From positions 1-5,390 of the forward strand of contig JBLNEO010000029.1 of assembly GCA_050262775.1 (NCBI GenBank): 5,390 nucleotides of DNA. The letters are read 5' to 3'. The notes under the pieces were generated by a model. It saw only the letters and a program-made list of their open reading frames with translations. It ran no database searches and was not told the origin of the DNA. Shown here one piece after another: positions 1 to 5,390 of the stretch. Numbering within the stretch: the stretch's first letter is position 1; the number at the start of each line of letters is the position of its first letter. The DNA is from DATHTC01 sp050262775 (GTDB lineage: Bacteria > Actinomycetota > Thermoleophilia > Gaiellales > Gaiellaceae). The position numbers and the translations under genes were made by a program.

Positions 1-2432
1 TCCTGCGCGACGCCGACGACGGGTCGCGCGTGCTGCTCGGGACGTGCGACGACCTGTCGACGCCGCGGCCGCTCGGGCCGATCCGCGACCTCGTCGGCAG
101 CGTCTCGGCGCCGCTCGAGGAGGCGCTCTCGGCCGGCGCGGCGCCGTACGAGATCCAGGAGCTGCTGATCGCCGAGCTCGAGCGCCCGCCGCGGCCGACG
201 GTGCTCGTGCTCGAGGACGTGCACTGGGCGGACGAGGCGACGTTCGACACGATCACCGTCGTCGGCCGGAGGATCGCCGCCCTGCCCGCGCTGCTCGTCC
301 TCACCATCCGCAGCGGCGAGGCGCCGCCCGGCCACCCGCTCCACGCGACCCTCGGCGCGATCCGCGCCGACGACTCCGTCGTGCTGGAGCTCGCGCCGCT
401 GTCCGAGCACGCGGTCGCGGCGCTCGCGGGCGACGACGCGGAGCGCGTGTACGCGGCGACCGGCGGCAACCCCTTCTACGTCACCGAGCTCCTGGCGGCG
501 CGGACGGCGGAGGAGCTGCCGCCGACGATCGCGAACGCCGTGGTCGGCCGGGCATCGCGGCTCGACGCGGTGTCTCGGCGCCTGGTGGAGCTCGTCTCGG
601 TGGTGCCGACCCGCGTCCGGACGTCGCTGCTCGACGCCGTGATGCCCGAGTGGTCGGCCGCGGCGGAGGAGCCCGAGCGCCGGGGGCTGCTGGAGGTCGA
701 TCCCGCCTCCGTTCGCTTCCGCCACGAGCTCGCACGGAACGCGATCTGTGCCAGCGTCCCCGTCGCCGCGCGTCGCCGCCTGCACGCAGAGATCCTCGGC
801 GCCCTGCTCGTGGCCGACGCCGACCCGGCCGAGATCGTCCACCATGCGGAGGCCTCCGGCTCCGACGACGTGCTCGCGGAGTACGCGCTCGTCGCCGCCC
901 GCCGCGCGGCGGCGCTCGACTCGAACCGCGAGGCGTATTCGCACTACCGGCGCGCGGTGCGGTTCGTCGAGCGGCGACCGCGTCCCGAGCAGGCTGCTCT
1001 GCTCGAGGAGCTCGCGACGGCGGCCTACGTGGTGGGGCGCCTCGACGACGCCTTCGCGGCGATCGAGCGCGCGATCGCGATCCACGGCGAGCTCGGCGAC
1101 GACGAGGCGGTGGGCCGGTGCACGCGCGTGCTCTCGCGGTTCCACTGGTACGCCGGCGACGGGACCGCCGCGCGCGCGAAGGCGGCCGAGGCGATCGCGA
1201 TCCTCGAGCCGCTCGGCGAGTCGGTCGAGCTCGCCCGCGCCTACAGCGGCCGGTCGCAGCTCGCCATGCTCGCGGAGGACCCCGAGGGGACGTACGCGTG
1301 GGGCGCGCGTGCCCTCGAGCTCGCCGAGCGTCTCGGCGACGAGCCGACCCGGGCGCATGCGCTCGTGAACATCGGCAGCGCGAGGACGATGGTCGATCCG
1401 TGCGAGTCGGCGACGCTGCTCGAGGCGCACGTGGTCGCCGACGCCGCCGGCGAGCGGCAGGAGGCCACGCGCGCGCTCGGCAACCTCGGCTTCTCGCTGA
1501 TGTGGTGGACGGAGCCGGCGGGCGCGTTGCGCCACCAGCAGCGCGCGCTCGCCTACGCGCAGGACCACGAGGTGCACAACCTCGGCTCCTACATCGCCGT
1601 GATGATCGCCTGGCTCCGGCTGCGGGCGGGGAGATGGGACGAGGCAGAGCGCGTGGTGCGCGGGGAGCTCGAACGCGGGATCACCGTCGTCCAGCTGCTC
1701 GCGAAGACCGTGCTGACCGAGCTCGCGGTCCGGCGGGGCGACGGCGACGCGGCCGCGTGGCTGGCGGACGTCGAGGCCCAGGCGGACCGGACCGGCGAGC
1801 CGCAGCGGATCGCGCCCGTCGTCGAGCTCTCCGCCGAGTGGGCGCTGACGAGCGGGTCGCCGATGCCCGTGGCGCGGCTCGAGGCGCTTCGGGCCACGCT
1901 GCCGCCGTCGGGGCGGTTCGCCGTGCGCATCGCGGCGTGGGCGGCCGTGGCCGGCCTCGAGGCCGAGCTCCACGGGTCCGCGCCGTCGCCCTACGCCGCG
2001 ATGGTGCGGCGGGACTGGCGTGCGGCGGCCGACGCGTTCGGCGAGGTGGGGTGGACGTACGACCGCGCGCTCGTGCTCTCGTTGCTCACCGACGAGGCGG
2101 CGCTCGGAGAGGCGATCGAGATCGCGCGCGGACTCGGCGCCGAGCCGCTCGCGCGCCGCGTGACCCGGCGCATGCGCGAGCTCGGGATTCGCGTCCCGCA
2201 GGGTCCGCGGGAGACGACCCGCGCCAACCCCGCCGGCCTGACCGCGCGTCAGCTCGAGGTGCTGGCGCTCGTCGCGGAGGGGCTCACGAACGCGCAGATC
2301 GCCGAGCGGCTCGTGGTCTCGCCGCGGACGGCGGAGCACCACGTCGCGGCCGTCCTGACGAAGCTCGGCGCGACGACGCGGCACGAGGCCGCCCGTCGCG
2401 CCTCCGAGCTCCGGCTCGTCACGCCCGCGTGA
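1..2432 (+). CDS. LuxR-family transcriptional regulator with AAA-type ATPase domain (5' truncated)
   Basis: This is the C-terminal part of a large ATPase-type LuxR regulator (LAL/MalT-like architecture), a cytoplasmic signal-responsive DNA-binding protein. The first complete codon is at position 3 and the frame is open to the window edge. A GTG at 30 could be read as a start, but the residues before it (LRDADDGSR) continue the family's usual segment and Walker A is missing, so the gene begins upstream. Counting from codon 30: Walker B lies at about 57-69 (VLVLEDVHWADEA), a sensor-like strand at 89-94, the family-typical TGGNPF at 144-149, and VRFRHELAR at about 228. A helical TPR-like region spans about 280-560. 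A LuxR/GerE helix-turn-helix occupies 736-797, including LTNAQIAERLVVSPRTAEHH. There is no receiver domain in the visible part. The inducer and target genes cannot be read from the sequence. The TGA stop (2430-2432) lies inside the end of the convergent methyltransferase gene. Family assignment is firm; function is open. Confidence 0.93.
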   Translation, partial: LRDADDGSRVLLGTCDDLSTPRPLGPIRDLVGSVSAPLEEALSAGAAPYEIQELLIAELERPPRPTVLVLEDVHWADEATFDTITVVGRRIAALPALLVLTIRSGEAPPGHPLHATLGAIRADDSVVLELAPLSEHAVAALAGDDAERVYAATGGNPFYVTELLAARTAEELPPTIANAVVGRASRLDAVSRRLVELVSVVPTRVRTSLLDAVMPEWSAAAEEPERRGLLEVDPASVRFRHELARNAICASVPVAARRRLHAEILGALLVADADPAEIVHHAEASGSDDVLAEYALVAARRAAALDSNREAYSHYRRAVRFVERRPRPEQAALLEELATAAYVVGRLDDAFAAIERAIAIHGELGDDEAVGRCTRVLSRFHWYAGDGTAARAKAAEAIAILEPLGESVELARAYSGRSQLAMLAEDPEGTYAWGARALELAERLGDEPTRAHALVNIGSARTMVDPCESATLLEAHVVADAAGERQEATRALGNLGFSLMWWTEPAGALRHQQRALAYAQDHEVHNLGSYIAVMIAWLRLRAGRWDEAERVVRGELERGITVVQLLAKTVLTELAVRRGDGDAAAWLADVEAQADRTGEPQRIAPVVELSAEWALTSGSPMPVARLEALRATLPPSGRFAVRIAAWAAVAGLEAELHGSAPSPYAAMVRRDWRAAADAFGEVGWTYDRALVLSLLTDEAALGEAIEIARGLGAEPLARRVTRRMRELGIRVPQGPRETTRANPAGLTARQLEVLALVAEGLTNAQIAERLVVSPRTAEHHVAAVLTKLGATTRHEAARRASELRLVTPA

Positions 2433-3249
2433 CGGCGACGGCCTCCGTATAGGTCGACGGGATCGCAACGGCGTTCCCGCGCAGGCGGTCGAAGCGCTGC
2501 GCGAGCGCGACGAGATCGCGCTCCAGGGCGTCCCGCGCCGCGCCCTCGAGTGCGGCGAACGCCTTGAGCGTCGGCCCGTACCACCGGCGGAAGAACGTCA
2601 CGAAGTGCTCCGCCGAGGCGAACCGGAACGTGAACGTCCGCTCCGTCAGCTCGAGCGACTCGATGCCGTCTCCGAGCAGCCCGCGCAGGTGGTCCTCCGT
2701 GCCCCAGAGCATCGGCGCGGGCACGCCCGCGGGCGGCGGCACGTGCGCGGCGATCGTGCGGAACATCTCGCCGACGAAGCCCTCGGGCGTCCAGCTGGCG
2801 AGCGCGATCGTGCCTCCGGGCCGGCTCACCCGCAGGAGCTCGGACGCCGCGCGCGCGTGGTCGGGTGCGAACATCGAGCCGAAGACGGACGTGACCGCGT
2901 CGAACGAGCCGTTCTCGAACGGCAGCGCCTCCGCGTCGCCCTCCACGAGCTCGACCGACAGCCCCTCGGCCTCCGCGCGGCGCCGCCCCCGCTCGAGCAA
3001 CGCCGGCACGTAGTCGATGCCCACGACCTCGCAGCCGAGGCGCGCGGCCGCGATCGCGGCGTTGCCGCTGCCGGTCGCGACGTCGAGGACGCGCCACCCG
3101 GCCCGGAGGTCGGCCGTGTCGCAGAGCTGTTCGGCGACGAGCACGATCCGAGCCGCGACGGCGTGGAAGTCGCCGCTCGCCCACGTCTGCTGCTGGCGCT
3201 GCTTGATCGCGGCGAGATCCGGCGTCGCCGCTGCCGTCGTCTGTGTCAT
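2419..3249 (-). CDS. class I SAM-dependent methyltransferase
   Basis: A 276-residue soluble protein with the Rossmann-type methyltransferase core of the Methyltransf_11/25 (UbiE-like) group, expected to move a methyl group from S-adenosylmethionine to an unidentified small molecule. Motif I is VLDVATGSGN (54-63), the acidic end of strand 2 is GIDY (77-80), motif II is GDAEALPFENGSFDAV (104-119) and motif III is LLRVSRPGGTIALASW (138-153). The residues after 155 form a variable cap that probably sets substrate choice. The N-terminal part (AAIKQRQQQTWASGDF) resembles a widespread actinobacterial and proteobacterial methyltransferase group with no assigned substrate. The ATG at 3249 is preferred over an in-frame ATG at 3312 because a strong ribosome site, AGAGGAG (3262-3256), sits 6 nt before it, and because the 21 extra residues look non-conserved. 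The stop overlaps the convergent LuxR gene by 14 bp. Enzyme class is secure; substrate is unknown. Confidence 0.93.
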   Translation of the reverse strand: MTQTTAAATPDLAAIKQRQQQTWASGDFHAVAARIVLVAEQLCDTADLRAGWRVLDVATGSGNAAIAAARLGCEVVGIDYVPALLERGRRRAEAEGLSVELVEGDAEALPFENGSFDAVTSVFGSMFAPDHARAASELLRVSRPGGTIALASWTPEGFVGEMFRTIAAHVPPPAGVPAPMLWGTEDHLRGLLGDGIESLELTERTFTFRFASAEHFVTFFRRWYGPTLKAFAALEGAARDALERDLVALAQRFDRLRGNAVAIPSTYTEAVAVTRA

Positions 3250-3283
3250 CGAAGTCTCCTCTGTCGGGATGGACGAGAGGACG

Positions 3284-3312
3284 ACGGTACGGCCGGCGCG
3301 CCGCCACGTCAT
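3284..3312 (-). promoter_or_regulatory. possible promoter of the methyltransferase gene
   Basis: Read on the minus strand, ATGACG (3312-3307, four of six matches to TTGACA) is followed after exactly 17 nt by TACCGT (3289-3284, fitting TAnnnT). The predicted transcript would start near 3277 and carry a leader of about 28 nt containing the strong AGAGGAG ribosome site. The spacer contains an 8-bp palindrome, GGCGCGCC (3295-3302), which may be chance in DNA this GC-rich. The match is moderate and the call rests only on boxes and spacing. Confidence 0.35.
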
Positions 3313-3338
3313 CGGCGGGCGCTACCCAACTTCGCGTG

Positions 3339-3360
3339 CGCCGCTACCTACGGAGCGGCG
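3339..3360 (-). terminator. second hairpin after the arsR-SRPBCC operon
   Basis: Inverted repeat with perfect 7-bp arms, CGCCGCT (3339-3345) and AGCGGCG (3354-3360), around an 8-nt loop. It directly follows a stronger hairpin at 3360-3385, sharing base 3360, and lies 38 nt past the SRPBCC stop codon. No T-tract follows on either strand, so it is at most a backup terminator of the U-less type reported in high-GC actinobacteria, or a structure that protects the 3' end of the message. Confidence 0.35.
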
Positions 3361-3385
3361 GGGGCGCGCAGGTTCGCGCGCCCCC
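3360..3385 (-). terminator. strong GC hairpin, likely terminator of the arsR-SRPBCC operon
   Basis: Perfect 10-bp arms made only of G and C, GGGGGCGCGC (3360-3369) and GCGCGCCCCC (3376-3385), enclose a 6-nt loop. The structure starts 12 nt past the SRPBCC stop codon (3398-3400), where an intrinsic terminator would be expected. There is no run of T after the stem, so classic rho-independent release is not shown; in high-GC actinobacteria such bare stems are common candidate terminators. It also separates this operon from the methyltransferase gene transcribed in the same direction. Confidence 0.5.
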
Positions 3386-3397
3386 CGGCCCGCACGG

Positions 3398-3883
3398 TCA
3401 GCGCAGCGAGACCGCGACCCGCTCGAGGAGATCGAGGGCGTCCTGCAGCCCGTCCTCCATCCCCGACGCGATGTGCGCGTCCCGGTGCTCCTTGCTCGCG
3501 TGCTGCACGAGGATCTCCAGCGTCGTGCCCCCGCCGGCCTCCGCGAACGTCGCGGTGTTGACCGCCTCGGCGTCGGGCACGGCCTCGTAGACCTCCGTCG
3601 AGACGATCCGCTCGAGCGGGACGATCTCGCGGAACTCGCCGTGGAACGCGACCTCGAACCCGCCCTCCGCGAGCATCGCGTACCGCCACGCGCCGCCGAC
3701 CCGCAGGTCGATCTCGGCCACCGTCATCTCGCCGCGGTCCGCCGTCCACCAGCGCCGGACGAGCTCGGGGGTCGTCCACGCCTTCCACACCAGCTCCCTG
3801 GGCGCGTCGAACTCGCGCCTGATGAGGATCTGCTCGTCGGTGGGGAGCGTCACCGTGGCCGTGCCGCTACGCGTTGCCGCCAT
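3398..3883 (-). CDS. SRPBCC / AHSA1-like domain protein
   Basis: A 161-residue cytoplasmic protein of the START/Bet v1-like (SRPBCC) superfamily, in the branch related to the C-terminal domain of the Hsp90 activator Aha1. Members have a deep hydrophobic pocket and are thought to bind or act on small lipophilic ligands; bacterial members next to ArsR genes are mostly uncharacterised. Landmarks are the first strand and helix, IRREFDAPRELVWKAWTTPE (21-40), followed by LVRRWW (41-46); the strand segment VGGAWRYAM (62-70); the region around FHGEFREIVPLERIV (80-94); and the long C-terminal helix GMEDGLQDALDLLERV (141-156). Length is normal for the family. The ATG at 3883 is supported by AAGGAGG (3896-3890) with 6-nt spacing. 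That ribosome site lies within the end of arsR, and the coding regions overlap by 17 bp, so translation is probably coupled. No signal peptide or membrane segment is seen. The ligand is unknown. Confidence 0.92.
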   Translation of the reverse strand: MAATRSGTATVTLPTDEQILIRREFDAPRELVWKAWTTPELVRRWWTADRGEMTVAEIDLRVGGAWRYAMLAEGGFEVAFHGEFREIVPLERIVSTEVYEAVPDAEAVNTATFAEAGGGTTLEILVQHASKEHRDAHIASGMEDGLQDALDLLERVAVSLR

Positions 3884-4220
3884 CTCCTGCCTCCTTCTGC
3901 TTGAGGTCGTCGAGCACGTCGTCCAGGCGCTCGAACCGCTCCTCCCACGAGCGCTCGTACGCCTTGACCCAGTCGTGAACCGGCTTCAGCGCGCGGCCGT
4001 TCAGCCGGTACAGCCGCCGCCGACCCTCCTCGCGGACGTCGACCGCTCCGACCTCCCGGAGCACCCGGAGGTGCTTCGAGACCTGCGGCTGGGCGATCCC
4101 CAGGGCGCGCACGAGGTCGTTCACGGGGCACTCCCCGTCGACCAGCACGTCGAGGATCTGGCGCCGCCGGGGCTCTGCGATCGCGTTGAACGCGTCGGAG
4201 GTCGTCGCCGCGCGTGCCAT
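3867..4220 (-). CDS. ArsR/SmtB-family winged-helix transcriptional repressor
   Basis: A 117-residue DNA-binding repressor, first gene of a two-gene operon with the SRPBCC protein. EPRRRQILDVL (16-26) is the usual opening of the fold. The helix-turn-helix is CPVNDLVRALGIAQPQVSKH (31-50) running into LRVLREVG (51-58), and the wing is VREEGRRRLYRLN (62-74). The C-terminal helix HDWVKAYERSWEERFERLDD (82-101) is typical of the dimerising tail of ArsR proteins found beside AHSA1 genes. The classical metal-sensing ELCVCDL motif is absent: the matching stretch has one cysteine (Cys31) and no partner cysteine, so arsenic, cadmium or zinc sensing by the known alpha-3 site is unlikely. The ATG at 4220 is the only start consistent with the fold; the frame stays open far upstream but there it is only the antisense shadow of the cupin gene. 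No Shine-Dalgarno sequence precedes the ATG, and the promoter predicts a leaderless message. Autorepression is inferred from a palindrome in the promoter. Confidence 0.93.
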   Translation of the reverse strand: MARAATTSDAFNAIAEPRRRQILDVLVDGECPVNDLVRALGIAQPQVSKHLRVLREVGAVDVREEGRRRLYRLNGRALKPVHDWVKAYERSWEERFERLDDVLDDLKQKEAGDGGNA

Positions 4221-4228
4221 GGGCGGTG

Positions 4229-4258
4229 ATCTTACATACCCATATTGGAATATGTCAA
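4229..4258 (-). promoter_or_regulatory. arsR promoter (TTGACA-N18-TAAGAT), predicted leaderless
   Basis: On the minus strand a consensus -35 box TTGACA (4258-4253) and a good -10 box TAAGAT (4234-4229) are separated by 18 nt. Only 8 nt lie between the -10 box and the arsR ATG, so transcription should start at 4222-4220, leaving at most 2 nt of leader. The short gap (CACCGCCC) has no ribosome site, which agrees with leaderless translation, common in actinobacteria. These 30 bp have only 9 G/C pairs, an abrupt AT island in DNA above 70% GC. Confidence 0.75.
4241..4254. promoter_or_regulatory. palindromic operator candidate in the arsR promoter
   Basis: CATATT and AATATG form a perfect 6-2-6 inverted repeat lying almost wholly in the -35/-10 spacer and touching the -35 box. 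An overlapping dyad, ACATA (4234-4238) with TATGT (4251-4255), extends into the -10 box. ArsR-family repressors typically bind short AT-rich inverted repeats over their own promoters, so this is the likely site of autorepression. Binding is inferred, not shown. Confidence 0.6.
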
Positions 4259-4269
4259 GGCGCGGCCGC

Positions 4270-4290
4270 TCCCGCGCCTCGGAGGCGGGA
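4270..4290 (-). terminator. small hairpin after the cupin gene, possible terminator
   Basis: CGCCT (4275-4279) and AGGCG (4283-4287) form a 5-bp stem with a 3-nt loop. TCC (4270-4272) and GGA (4288-4290) add 3 bp beyond a 2-nt bulge. It starts 10 nt past the cupin stop codon (4301-4303) and ends shortly before the arsR -35 box, so it could shield the arsR promoter from read-through. No T-tract follows. Confidence 0.3.
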
Positions 4291-4300
4291 CGGCACACGC

Positions 4301-5137
4301 CTAGGCGGGCACCTGGTCGAACGCCGCCCGCACGGCCGCGAGCTCCTCGTCGGTGCGCGCCTCGTGCAGCCCGCGGAGGAAGGCGCCGTACCCGCGGCTC
4401 GGGGTGTGGAGGTCGAGGAACCGGACGGGATCGCTCCCCCCGAACGCGAACGTGTGCGGCACGCCGGGCGGCACCTGCACCCAGGAACCCGCCTCCGCAC
4501 GGAGCGCGCGGCCGCCCGCCGTGAACGTCAGCTCCCCCTGGAGGACGTAGAACGACTCGACGTGTCGCCGGTGGACGTGCGCGGGCGGCGACGGCCCGTC
4601 CGGGTCGCTCCAGACCTCCGAGATCCCGATCGACTCCACGTCCGCGAGGAGCGCCACGCGGAGACCCGGCCGGTCGGAGACGAGCTCCTTCGCGCCGACG
4701 ACGGCGTCGGAGGCGGCGCGGCCGCCGTCCGGCGGCGGCGGATGCTGGTCGTACGAGAAGTCGCGACCGTCGCGGAGCGCGCGCAGGAAGTCGGCGAACC
4801 GCCTGCCGGGCGCATGGAGGTTGAGGTACCGCATGTCCGCGTCGCCGTCGTTCCGGAAGCCGTGGACGACGAGCGGCGGCACGCGCGCAAGCGTGCCCGC
4901 GGGCACGACGACCGGCTCGTCCGCGACGCCGAGCCTGACCGTCAGCTCGCCCTCGAGCACGTAGAAGAGATCGGTGTGCTCGCGGTGGACGTGGAGGTCG
5001 GCGCCGACACGACGGGGGCCGAAGCGCGACCACGTCGCGTGCAGCGTGTCGTCGTCCGAGAGGATCTCGACGCGCCGCCCGGCGGCGTCGCCGACGATCT
5101 CGCCGCCGGCGGGGAGTACGAGGGTCGCGTCCCGCAC
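4301..5137 (-). CDS. tandem cupin-domain protein (bicupin)
   Basis: A 278-residue protein with two cupin beta-barrels. Cupin folds hold a divalent metal and serve as oxygenases, isomerases or binding proteins; the activity here cannot be named. Domain 1 has HVHREHTDLFYVLEGE (49-64) and PAGTLARVPPLVVHGFRN (79-96), giving predicted ligands H49, H51, D56 and H92. Domain 2 has HVHRRHVESFYVLQGE (187-202) and PPGVPHTF (223-230), giving H187, H189, E194 and H228. The two halves are clearly duplicated: 13 of 18 residues match over the first motif, and each half ends with a similar LHxPxR...FLRxL segment (107-121 and 243-257). The start is uncertain. GTG at 5137 gives a family-like beginning (MRDATLVLPAGGE) and a non-overlapping divergent arrangement, but it has no ribosome site; CATACT seven bases upstream is only a weak leaderless-promoter hint. 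An in-frame ATG at 5257, preceded by a poor GAGGGGG site, would add 40 low-complexity residues and overlap the neighbouring gene's start. Confidence 0.88.
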   Translation of the reverse strand: MRDATLVLPAGGEIVGDAAGRRVEILSDDDTLHATWSRFGPRRVGADLHVHREHTDLFYVLEGELTVRLGVADEPVVVPAGTLARVPPLVVHGFRNDGDADMRYLNLHAPGRRFADFLRALRDGRDFSYDQHPPPPDGGRAASDAVVGAKELVSDRPGLRVALLADVESIGISEVWSDPDGPSPPAHVHRRHVESFYVLQGELTFTAGGRALRAEAGSWVQVPPGVPHTFAFGGSDPVRFLDLHTPSRGYGAFLRGLHEARTDEELAAVRAAFDQVPA

Positions 5138-5233
5138 GCCGACGAGTATGGAGCCCGCGCTCGGGCCCCGCCCGCGGATCGACGGCCTGGCGCTCCCGCG
5201 AGCCGTTGCGTAGGTTGAGCGCGGCCGACCGAG
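5138..5233. promoter_or_regulatory. divergent intergenic region between cupin and MBL-fold genes
   Basis: These 96 bp must hold the promoters of both outward-reading genes if the cupin starts at 5137. On the plus strand TAGGTT (5211-5216) fits a TAnnnT -10 box and would give a leader of about 10 nt to the ATG at 5234, but no good -35 box is found upstream of it. On the minus strand CATACT (5150-5145) lies 7 nt before the GTG, also without a -35 match. No convincing operator palindrome is seen; the small GC inverted repeats are expected at this base composition. Confidence 0.3.
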
Positions 5234-5390
5234 ATGACGACCGAACGCGATCACCATCCCACCCCCTCGGAGGTCGCCGCAGGGGTCTGGCGCTGGACCG
5301 CGCCGCACCCCGAGTGGCGCAACGACAGCGTCCCGTGGACGCAGGAGGTGGCGAGCTACGCGCTGGCGTCGGACGAGCGGCTCGTCCTCG
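5234..5390 (+). CDS. N-terminal fragment of a probable MBL-fold metallo-hydrolase (3' truncated)
   Basis: Fifty-two codons are visible, starting MTTERDHHPTPSEVAAGVWR and continuing through WTAPHPEW (21-28) to SYALASDERLVL (41-52) at the window edge. A 'vaxGVWRwTxPHPEW' opening followed by strands ending in a 'SYALASDERLVLxD'-like pattern is typical of the first beta-strands of bacterial metallo-beta-lactamase-fold hydrolases. The metal-binding HxHxDH motif would lie beyond the edge, so the catalytic class is not proven. The ATG at 5234 is the only usable start: an in-frame TGA lies at 5216-5218 and no other start codon follows before the ATG. No clear ribosome site precedes it. It is transcribed away from the cupin gene. 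The reading frame is supported by its composition and by the family-like sequence; identity is a pattern-based judgement. Confidence 0.65.
   Translation, partial: MTTERDHHPTPSEVAAGVWRWTAPHPEWRNDSVPWTQEVASYALASDERLVL

Noticed and set aside
30..32. GTG as the start codon of the LuxR-family regulator
   Set aside because: The frame is open to the window edge, the upstream residues fit the family, and the ATPase would lack Walker A; the gene is simply cut by the window.
44..2452. A long plus-strand open frame of about 800 codons parallel to the LuxR regulator
   Set aside because: It is the shifted frame of the regulator gene; the translation is almost only Arg, Ala, Gly and Pro with no domain, as expected from GC-rich shadow frames.
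2249..3307. A long minus-strand frame of 352 codons covering the methyltransferase region
   Set aside because: The translation is Arg/Ala-rich low complexity in the wrong frame of a clear methyltransferase.
3249..3312. Methyltransferase start at the ATG at 3312
   Set aside because: No ribosome site there, and the ATG itself falls in the candidate -35 box; the ATG at 3249 has AGAGGAG at ideal spacing and a family-like N-terminus.
3017..3904. Plus-strand open frame across the methyltransferase and SRPBCC genes
   Set aside because: It spans two minus-strand genes and the terminator region in antisense, with no ribosome site and no domain.
4221..5033. N-terminal extension of the ArsR frame up to position 5033, suggesting a fusion protein
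   Set aside because: The extension is the Arg/Pro-rich off-frame reading of the cupin gene; the ArsR fold begins at the ATG at 4220, right after a strong promoter.
5153..5166. GCCCG-N4-CGGGC inverted repeat in the divergent intergenic region as an operator
   Set aside because: Five-bp GC arms are expected by chance at this base composition, and there is no second matching site.
4214..5218. Plus-strand open frame opposite the cupin gene
   Set aside because: Antisense of the cupin codons; composition is charged and repetitive, with no recognisable domain.

Overview
The window is GC-rich (well above 70% by eye), with strong third-position G/C preference and heavy use of GAG, GCG and CTC codons. 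The gene families (a large ATPase LuxR-type regulator, an ArsR repressor paired with an AHSA1/SRPBCC protein, a bicupin, an MBL-fold hydrolase) fit a soil actinobacterium. Thermoleophilia (Solirubrobacterales/Gaiellales-like) is my best guess, but this rests on composition and general resemblance, not on a marker gene. I see no mobile element, CRISPR array, tRNA or rRNA, and no gene-free stretch longer than 300 bases.

Layout: (1) Positions 1-2432, plus strand: the 3' part of a large LuxR-family ATPase regulator, cut by the left edge before its Walker A motif. (2) 2419-3249, minus: a class I SAM-dependent methyltransferase whose stop codon overlaps the end of the regulator tail-to-tail by 14 bp. 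(3) 3250-3397: an intergenic stretch with a possible methyltransferase promoter and two adjacent GC-rich hairpins just past the end of the next operon. (4) 3398-4220, minus: a two-gene operon, an ArsR-family repressor followed by an AHSA1/SRPBCC protein, overlapping by 17 bp. (5) 4221-4300: an AT-rich promoter island with TTGACA and TAAGAT boxes and a perfect 6-2-6 palindrome in the spacer; the arsR message is predicted to be leaderless. A small hairpin next to it may end the cupin transcript. (6) 4301-5137, minus: a protein of two tandem cupin domains, both keeping a full set of metal ligands. (7) 5138-5233: a short divergent promoter region. (8) 5234 to the right edge, plus: the first 52 codons of what looks like an MBL-fold metallo-hydrolase.

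How they may work together: the arsR-SRPBCC pair reads as a self-regulated unit in which the repressor binds between its own promoter boxes. The other genes look like independent single-gene units of general small-molecule metabolism and regulation; nothing in the sequence ties them into one pathway. I did not find convincing evidence of an undescribed multi-gene system. The most informative signals are the arsR promoter/operator and the duplicated cupin.
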